The notes below the pieces were generated by a model. That model did not search any database, was not told the origin of the DNA, and saw nothing but the letters and a program-made list of their open reading frames with translations. A program made the position numbers and the translations under genes. Of a stretch of DNA of 45,628 bases, positions 40,964-45,628 are shown piece by piece. This DNA is from Actinomycetota bacterium (GTDB lineage Bacteria > Actinomycetota > Thermoleophilia > Gaiellales > Gaiellaceae), in assembly GCA_947445525.1 (NCBI GenBank), contig CANFDS010000008.1, forward strand, positions 1 through 45,628, given 5' to 3'. Position 1 is the first letter of the stretch, and each line of letters opens with the position of its first letter.

Positions 40964-41857
40964 CTACCGCTTGGGTGGATTCTTCTTCTTGCGCTTGACC
41001 TTGCGCGGCCCGGCGGGCGGTGGCCCGGACGACTCCCGCTTCTTGGCCGCGGCGGCAGGCTTCTCGCCGCTGCCGAGGGCCTTCGCCTTGGGCTTCGCGG
41101 CGATCACGGGCGGCGGTTCGGCCTTCCCCGGTGTGCGCGATGTCTTCTTCGGTGGAGTCGGGGTCTTGGGAACGAGCCGCCGGGTGATCAGCCCCTGGCC
41201 TGTGGTCCACAGGTTCGTCGTCACCCAGTAGATGACGAGGCCCTGCGGGAAGTTGATGATCACCGCGATGAACACCACCGGCAGGAAGGTCATGATGTAG
41301 CGCTGCGTCTTGTCGGCGGTCGCGGACATCAGCCACACCGACGTCACCTGGCTCGCCGCGTAGATCACGAGCAGCAGCGGACCCCAGCCATTGCTGGCCT
41401 TCTCGGTGATCTTGAAGAGGCCGAGCCAGTGGAGGTCGCCGAGGACTGCGGCCTTCTCGGGAATCTTGGCGTCCTCGGAGAAGTTGCGCAGGACGAAGTA
41501 GAGCGAGAAGAAGATCGGCAGCTGCGGCAGCATCGGCAGGCACGAGGCCGCCGGGTTGATCCTGTGCTCGGAGTAGAACTTCATCAGCTCCTCGCGCTGC
41601 TTGGCCTTGTCATGCGCGTACTTCTTCTGGAGCTCCTTCAGCTGCGGCGCATAGCGCTGCAGGTTCTGCATCGAGCGGATCTGCTTGACCGCCAGCGGGA
41701 CGATCAGCATCCGGATGATCACCGTGAGCACGACGATCGCCCACGCCCAGGGCAGGCCGATGCTGCCGTGCAGCCAGTCGAGAACGTGCTTGAGCCCCGT
41801 CTCGAGCGGCCTCAGCGGGTTCGAGAAGCCGGTGACCAGCGCGAGCAGCCCCGTCAT
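40964..41857 (-). CDS. yidC: Membrane protein insertase YidC/OxaI
   Basis: A 297-residue insertase. The hydrophobic groove helices are visible as WAWAIVVLTVIIRMLIVPLAVKQ (with the conserved Arg), PMLPQLPIFFSLYFVLRNFS, and FLPVVFIAVIINFPQGLVIYWVTTNLWT. QRYAPQLKELQKKYAHDKAKQREELMKFY is the cytoplasmic coiled-coil-like hairpin. The C-terminal tail is Lys/Pro-rich and basic (KKRESSGPPPAGPRKVKRKK), suitable for ribosome docking. It overlaps yidD by four bases. Confidence 0.97.
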   Translation of the reverse strand: MTGLLALVTGFSNPLRPLETGLKHVLDWLHGSIGLPWAWAIVVLTVIIRMLIVPLAVKQIRSMQNLQRYAPQLKELQKKYAHDKAKQREELMKFYSEHRINPAASCLPMLPQLPIFFSLYFVLRNFSEDAKIPEKAAVLGDLHWLGLFKITEKASNGWGPLLLVIYAASQVTSVWLMSATADKTQRYIMTFLPVVFIAVIINFPQGLVIYWVTTNLWTTGQGLITRRLVPKTPTPPKKTSRTPGKAEPPPVIAAKPKAKALGSGEKPAAAAKKRESSGPPPAGPRKVKRKKKNPPKR

Positions 41858-42123
41858 GCCGGTGCTCCCGAGCGCGCCCGGAACAGCCGCCGGTCGCAGA
41901 CGTGGTCGGCGCCGCCGTGGCTCCAGGGGTTGCAGCGCAGGATGCGCCAGGCCGCCAGCAGCGTGCCGCGCACGAGGCCGAGTTCACGCACCGCGTCGAG
42001 CGCGTACTGCGAGCAGGTCGGGTGGTACTTGCAACGATCGCCGTAGAGGGGCGACACCGTCAGCCGGTAGGCGCGCAGGAGCGCCAGGCCGGCGAGCGTG
42101 GGCAGCCTCCGCACGGCGGTCAC
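41854..42123 (-). CDS. yidD: Membrane protein insertion efficiency factor YidD
   Basis: An 89-residue YidD: LLRAYRLTVSPLYGDRCKYHPTCSQYALDAVRELGLVRG carries the conserved CxYxPTCSxYA motif, and LRCNPWSHGG follows as in the family. It helps YidC. The GTG start overlaps the rnpA stop; its own stop overlaps yidC. Confidence 0.96.
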   Translation of the reverse strand: MTAVRRLPTLAGLALLRAYRLTVSPLYGDRCKYHPTCSQYALDAVRELGLVRGTLLAAWRILRCNPWSHGGADHVCDRRLFRARSGAPA

Positions 42124-42473
42124 ACAGCCACCTTCTCGACGACCTCGCGCAGGCGGGTCTCAAGCCAGTCGTAGCCCTGAGCCTCGACCGCGTCGGGCAG
42201 GCCGTCGCGCACGATCAGCACGTAGTCGTTCCCGTCCGGCACGGCGGGCAGGAGAGCCGTCCAGGCCTCGCGCAACTGGCGCTTGACGCGGTTGCGCACC
42301 ACGGCGCCGCCGACCTTGCGCGGAACGGCAATTCCCAGGCGGGCCTCATCGTCGGCTTCGTCACGTTCGCGTGGGAACCAGTAGAGGACGAGGAAACGGG
42401 TGGAAGCCGAGCGGCCATGGCGATACACGGCGTCAAAATCCCGCGAGCGGGAGAGTCGGTGCCGACGCTGCAC
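42120..42473 (-). CDS. rnpA: Ribonuclease P protein component
   Basis: A 117-residue basic protein that assists RNase P RNA in tRNA 5' maturation. RRHRLSRSRDFDAVYRHGRS is the N-terminal helix-strand, ARLGIAVPRKVGGAVVRNRVKRQLREAW holds the RNR motif, and DYVLIVRDGL and the C-terminal helix complete the fold. The open frame continues upstream over rpmH, but GTG 42473 gives the family length, 17 bp after rpmH. Confidence 0.95.
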   Translation of the reverse strand: MQRRHRLSRSRDFDAVYRHGRSASTRFLVLYWFPRERDEADDEARLGIAVPRKVGGAVVRNRVKRQLREAWTALLPAVPDGNDYVLIVRDGLPDAVEAQGYDWLETRLREVVEKVAV

Positions 42474-42490
42474 GGGGCCGTGGCGATCCG

Positions 42491-42625
42491 TCAGGCCGAG
42501 AGCCGCTTCCGACCCTTTTCGCGACGGCGCTTGACGATGATGCGTCCGGCGCGGGTCGCCATGCGGGCCCGGAAGCCGTGCTTGCGCTTGCGGCGTCGGA
42601 CGTTCGGCTGATAGGTGCGCTTCAC
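42491..42625 (-). CDS. rpmH: 50S ribosomal protein L34
   Basis: A 44-residue, very basic protein: [43 protein letters not shown] matches L34 throughout. The GTG 42625 start is that of the mature family. It heads the leftward operon. TATACT on the minus strand (42679-42684) lies about 50 bp upstream, so this gene has a true leader. Confidence 0.97.
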   Translation of the reverse strand: MKRTYQPNVRRRKRKHGFRARMATRAGRIIVKRRREKGRKRLSA

Positions 42626-42915
42626 AGGAGGGGTTCGTTCGTGAGGAGAGAAATGACACCAGTCGGGGGTCGAGCGGCAGTATAGACAAGTGCGGCAGGT
42701 TTGGTTGTCCACAGCCGTCACGGCCCGCCGAGGGCGTGGAAATCCCGCGACGAGAGCGGATCCGGACCGACCCCCGGCTTTGTTATCCCCACACTTCTCC
42801 ACAGGTGTGGACGATTGCTCAATTTCCGCTTTTTCCAGGGGTTTTCTCTGCCGTTGGTAACCATTGAGTGGCCGGCCCCGGGGTGCTATGCTCGCCCTCC
42901 ACTTCGCTCCCCACC
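42626..42915. other. Candidate origin region (left) between rpmH and dnaA
   Basis: DnaA-box-like sequences: TTGTCCACA (42705-42713), TTCTCCACA (42795-42803), TCGTCCACA on the minus strand (42806-42814) and TTATCCCCACA (42783-42793). The rpmH promoter and a TATGCT (42887-42892) ahead of dnaA are also here. No gene is present. Confidence 0.65.
42887..42892 (+). promoter_or_regulatory. -10-like box upstream of dnaA
   Basis: TATGCT lies 23 bp before the dnaA ATG, giving a short untranslated leader, unlike the leaderless genes elsewhere. DnaA boxes about 75-180 bp upstream could allow autoregulation. Confidence 0.4.
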
Positions 42916-44277
42916 ATGGACTATCCCGCCTCCGACTATCCCGCCTCCGACCTCAGCCCGGAGGCACTCTGGTCTGAAGTTGCGGCGCGGCTGAAGGGCT
43001 CGCTGAACGAGGCGACCTATCGCAGCTGGTTCGGCGAGGCCTGTGGCGTCGAGGTCACGGGCGACGCGCTCGTGGTCGCCGTGCCGAACGACTTCACGCG
43101 GGAGTGGATCGAGGGGCACTTTGCGGGCCTGATGCACGCGGCGCTGCGCGACGCGACCGACACGGAGCGGTCCGTGAGGTTGGTCGTCTCGGACAGGGCC
43201 GACGAGCCGGCGTTGCGGCCGCAGGCGCACACGCCGCGCCCCCAGGTCGCCGGCATCAATCCCAAGTACACGTTCGACCTGTTCGTGATCGGCTCGTCGA
43301 ACCGCTTCGCCCACGCCGCGGCGCTCGCTGTCGCCGAGGCACCGGCGCAGGCGTACAACCCACTCTTCATCTACGGCGGCACCGGTCTCGGCAAGACGCA
43401 CCTCCTGCAGGCGATCGCGCACTACGTCAACGACCACTCGAACAACCTTTCGGTGCGCTACGTGACGAGCGAGTCGTTCGTGAACGACTTCATCAACTCG
43501 CTGCGCGACAAGCGCATCGAGGGCTTCAAGCAGCGCTACCGCACGTACGACGTGCTCCTCATCGACGACATCCAGTTCCTCGAGCACAAGGAGCGGATCC
43601 AGGAGGAGTTCTTCCACACGTTTAACAGCCTCTACGAGGCGGGCCGCCAGATCATCATCTCGTCCGACCGGCCGCCGCGCGAGATCGCCACGCTCGAGGA
43701 GCGGCTCCGCTCGCGCTTCGAGTGGGGCCTGATCACCGACATCCAGCCGCCCGACCTGGAGACGCGCATCGCGATCCTGCGCAAGAAGGTGAGGACCGAC
43801 GGGATCGAGGTGCCCGACCAGCAGATCCTCACCTCGATTGCCAGCCGCGTCTCGTCGAACATCCGCGAACTCGAGGGCGCGCTCACGCGCGTGGTCGCCT
43901 TCTCCTCGCTCACCGGACGGCCGATGACGGTCGACCTCACCGAGGAGGTGCTCGACGCGGTGTTCCCACAGGGCGGCATCGCCGAGATCACGATCTCGCG
44001 CATCCAGACCCTCGTCTCCGACCGCTTCGGTGTGACGACGACCGAGCTGTGCAGCGAGAAGCGCTCGCAGAACGTCGTCTACCCGCGCCAGGTGGCGATG
44101 TACCTCTCACGCGAGCTCACGGACTCGTCGCTGCCGAAGATCGGCAAGGAGTTCGGTGGTCGCGACCACACGACGGTGATCCACGCGACGTCGAAGATCG
44201 CCAAGCTGATTCGCGAGGATCGGTCTGTGTACAACCTTGTGCAAGAGCTGACCGCGCGCATCAAGCAGGTCATGTGA
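42916..44277 (+). CDS. dnaA: Chromosomal replication initiator DnaA
   Basis: A 453-residue initiator. Domain I ([23 protein letters not shown]), a short linker, then the AAA+ domain with Walker [13 protein letters not shown] and Walker [10 protein letters not shown], Box VII-type [11 protein letters not shown], and sensor region [18 protein letters not shown]. The DNA-binding domain ends [22 protein letters not shown], the DnaA signature. It is slightly short because domain II is reduced. ATG 42916 is preferred; frames upstream give no conserved sequence. Confidence 0.98.
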   Translation: MDYPASDYPASDLSPEALWSEVAARLKGSLNEATYRSWFGEACGVEVTGDALVVAVPNDFTREWIEGHFAGLMHAALRDATDTERSVRLVVSDRADEPALRPQAHTPRPQVAGINPKYTFDLFVIGSSNRFAHAAALAVAEAPAQAYNPLFIYGGTGLGKTHLLQAIAHYVNDHSNNLSVRYVTSESFVNDFINSLRDKRIEGFKQRYRTYDVLLIDDIQFLEHKERIQEEFFHTFNSLYEAGRQIIISSDRPPREIATLEERLRSRFEWGLITDIQPPDLETRIAILRKKVRTDGIEVPDQQILTSIASRVSSNIRELEGALTRVVAFSSLTGRPMTVDLTEEVLDAVFPQGGIAEITISRIQTLVSDRFGVTTTELCSEKRSQNVVYPRQVAMYLSRELTDSSLPKIGKEFGGRDHTTVIHATSKIAKLIREDRSVYNLVQELTARIKQVM

Positions 44278-44437
44278 TCTCCACAGCGCAGCTCTCGTCG
44301 CCGGTCGCAGCTGTGGGAAACGGGGATAACCCCTCCCGGCTGCCCACAGGCGCAAATCCGTGCAGGCAGTGGCTTTCCCGCCGTCATCCCCACTATCCAC
44401 ACTCTCTATTACTGCTTCTAAAGGTTTACTACTAATA
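44278..44437. other. Candidate origin region (right) between dnaA and dnaN
   Basis: Box-like sequences: ATCTCCACA (44277-44285), TTTCCCACA on the minus strand (44312-44320), GTTATCCCC on the minus strand (44322-44330), CTGCCCACA (44340-44348) and CTATCCACA (44393-44401). A markedly AT-rich stretch, about 44401-44437, follows the last box and ends in TACTACTAATAA, a plausible unwinding element. Confidence 0.65.
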
Positions 44438-45565
44438 ATGGAAACAGACATCAGCACCTCTGGAGATCTGCGTGTGACGTGCTCACGGGACGAGTTGGCG
44501 CAGAAGCTCGCTGTCGTGCAGCGCGGCGTCTCGACCCGGGCCGCCATGCAGATCCTCTCGGGGATCCTGCTGCGCAGCGAGGGCGGCCAGCTCCACCTGG
44601 CCGCCACCGACATGGACATTTCACTGCGGGCCTCGCTGCCGGCCACGGTCGAGAGCGAGGGATCGGTCGTGGTGCCCGGCAAGCTGCTAACCGACCTCGT
44701 GCGCCAGCTACCGGCGGCCGAGGTGCGCATCGAGCACGGCGCCGGCGACGGCATGCTGCTCATCAGCAGCGGCGCCTCCGTGTCCAGGATGAACACCTAC
44801 GCCGCCGAGGACTTCCCGCGGCTGCCCGAGGTCGAGAACGTCCAGCTGCACGCGCTGTCGGCCGGCGCCGTGCTGGAGACGATCAACCGCGTCCGCCGCG
44901 CCGCCTCGCGCGACGAGTCGCGCCCGGTGCTGACCGGCATTCTCGTCCGCTTCGAGCCCGGCAAGCTCGTGATGGCCGCCACCGACTCGTACCGCCTCTC
45001 GGTGAAGGAGACGCCGCTCGAGGAGAGCGTCCCCGAGATGGAGGCGATCGTGCCGGCGCGCGCCCTCGAGGAGCTGGCGCGGATGGGGGCCGGCGCCACC
45101 GTGCTCGAGCTGGGCGTCCGCGAGAACCAGGTCATCTTCGGGGCCGACGGCGTCTGGCTGACGACCCGCCGCATCGACGGCCAGTTCCCGAACTACCGGC
45201 AGCTGCTGCCGGAGGACTTCGCGCACGTCGTCACGGTCAACCGCCTCGAGCTGCTCGAGGTCGTGCGCCGCACCTCGGTGCTGGCCCCGCGCACCTCGCC
45301 GCTGCGGCTGCGCTTCGCCGAGGGCGAGCTCGTCGTCTCGGCCCAGACGCACGACGTCGGCGAGTCGCGCGAGTCGATGCCGATCTCGTTCAGCGGCGAG
45401 CCGCTGGAGATCGGCTTCAACGCGGAGTTCCTCCGCGACGGGATCGACTCGGTCGAGGGCGAGGAGCTGAAGGTCAACCTCATCAGCCCGCTGCGCCCGG
45501 GGCTGCTCCGCGGCACGCAGGGGGACTTCTCGTACCTGATCATGCCCATCCGCCTCGCGGGCTGA
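44438..45565 (+). CDS. dnaN: DNA polymerase III beta clamp
   Basis: A 375-residue sliding clamp. Three similar domains are visible: VTCSRDELAQKLAVVQRGVSTRAAMQILSGILL (first), TINRVRRAASRDESRPVLTGILV followed by AATDSYRLSVKE (second), and VNRLELLEVVRRTSVLA with a C-terminal YLIMPIRLAG (third). It forms a ring that tethers polymerases, including DinB. The ATG follows the AT-rich origin stretch, without a ribosome site. Confidence 0.98.
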   Translation: METDISTSGDLRVTCSRDELAQKLAVVQRGVSTRAAMQILSGILLRSEGGQLHLAATDMDISLRASLPATVESEGSVVVPGKLLTDLVRQLPAAEVRIEHGAGDGMLLISSGASVSRMNTYAAEDFPRLPEVENVQLHALSAGAVLETINRVRRAASRDESRPVLTGILVRFEPGKLVMAATDSYRLSVKETPLEESVPEMEAIVPARALEELARMGAGATVLELGVRENQVIFGADGVWLTTRRIDGQFPNYRQLLPEDFAHVVTVNRLELLEVVRRTSVLAPRTSPLRLRFAEGELVVSAQTHDVGESRESMPISFSGEPLEIGFNAEFLRDGIDSVEGEELKVNLISPLRPGLLRGTQGDFSYLIMPIRLAG

Positions 45566-45628
45566 TCGTCCAGGCCCTCTCGCTGCGGGAGGTCAGGTCG
45601 TACGAGCGGCTCGACCTCGAGCTGCGCC
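45562..45628 (+). CDS. recF: RecF (N-terminal start, cut by window edge)
   Basis: About 22 codons: IVQALSLREVRSYERLDLEL matches the N-terminal strand of RecF (V..L.l..FRsY..l.l). No ATG, GTG or TTG precedes it in frame; the first possible codon is CTG at 45562, which would overlap the dnaN stop as CTGA. The order dnaA-dnaN-recF supports the identity. Confidence 0.75.
   Translation, partial: MIVQALSLREVRSYERLDLELR

Overview
The window is very GC-rich, gene-dense bacterial chromosome of actinobacterial type. The right end carries the origin-proximal block recF-dnaN-dnaA / rpmH-rnpA-yidD-yidC-khpB-rsmG-parA-parB, and the middle carries a coenzyme F420 operon. The F420 genes, GC content, GTG/TTG starts and many apparently leaderless genes suggest a deep-branching actinobacterium such as Thermoleophilia. 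That assignment is inference; no 16S rRNA gene is present.

Layout. Positions 1-17.5 kb are a surface-polysaccharide locus: three tandem GT4 glycosyltransferases and a GT2, a GT-C-like membrane protein, an NAD-dependent sugar epimerase, a further GT, a Wzx-like flippase, a SAM methyltransferase, a GT8, a WecA/TagO-like phosphosugar transferase fused to a truncated FlaA1-like module, another GT, a Wzm permease, an FkbM methyltransferase, a protein with an Ig-like N-terminal domain, and an LPG-synthase-type membrane protein. The matching Wzt ATPase lies about 6.2 kb beyond Wzm. Between them sit hemE, a secreted Gly-Gln-repeat protein with a LytM-like domain, and a HicA-like two-gene cassette. 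At 22.3-23.0 kb there is a ribbon-helix-helix/PIN toxin-antitoxin pair. cofC-cofD-npdG-cofE (23.1-26.1 kb) make and use F420. A bicupin, a macrodomain protein, fchA-fhs (one-carbon folate metabolism), dinB, a metallo-beta-lactamase-fold protein, a PIG-V-like membrane protein, a substrate-binding lipoprotein, a HAD hydrolase, a CPBP protease, a chorismate-mutase-like protein, a bifunctional-nuclease-family protein and tRNA-Ile(GAT) follow.

Two short stretches hold decayed genes. One is a truncated, frameshifted PrcB-like domain at 35.9-36.2 kb. The other is a roughly 700 bp gene graveyard just downstream of the tRNA, with a frameshifted secreted pentapeptide-repeat gene and an antisense relic. 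Two intergenic regions (31.2-31.6 and 39.5-39.7 kb) contain long inverted repeats enclosing GC-rich hairpin-forming DNA. The 31.3-31.6 kb element is the most structured unexplained DNA here.

A recurring signal is a TAnnnT box 6-10 bp in front of start codons, with no Shine-Dalgarno sequence between. I read it as leaderless transcription and used it to choose several starts. All family assignments come from reading motifs; no database search was run.
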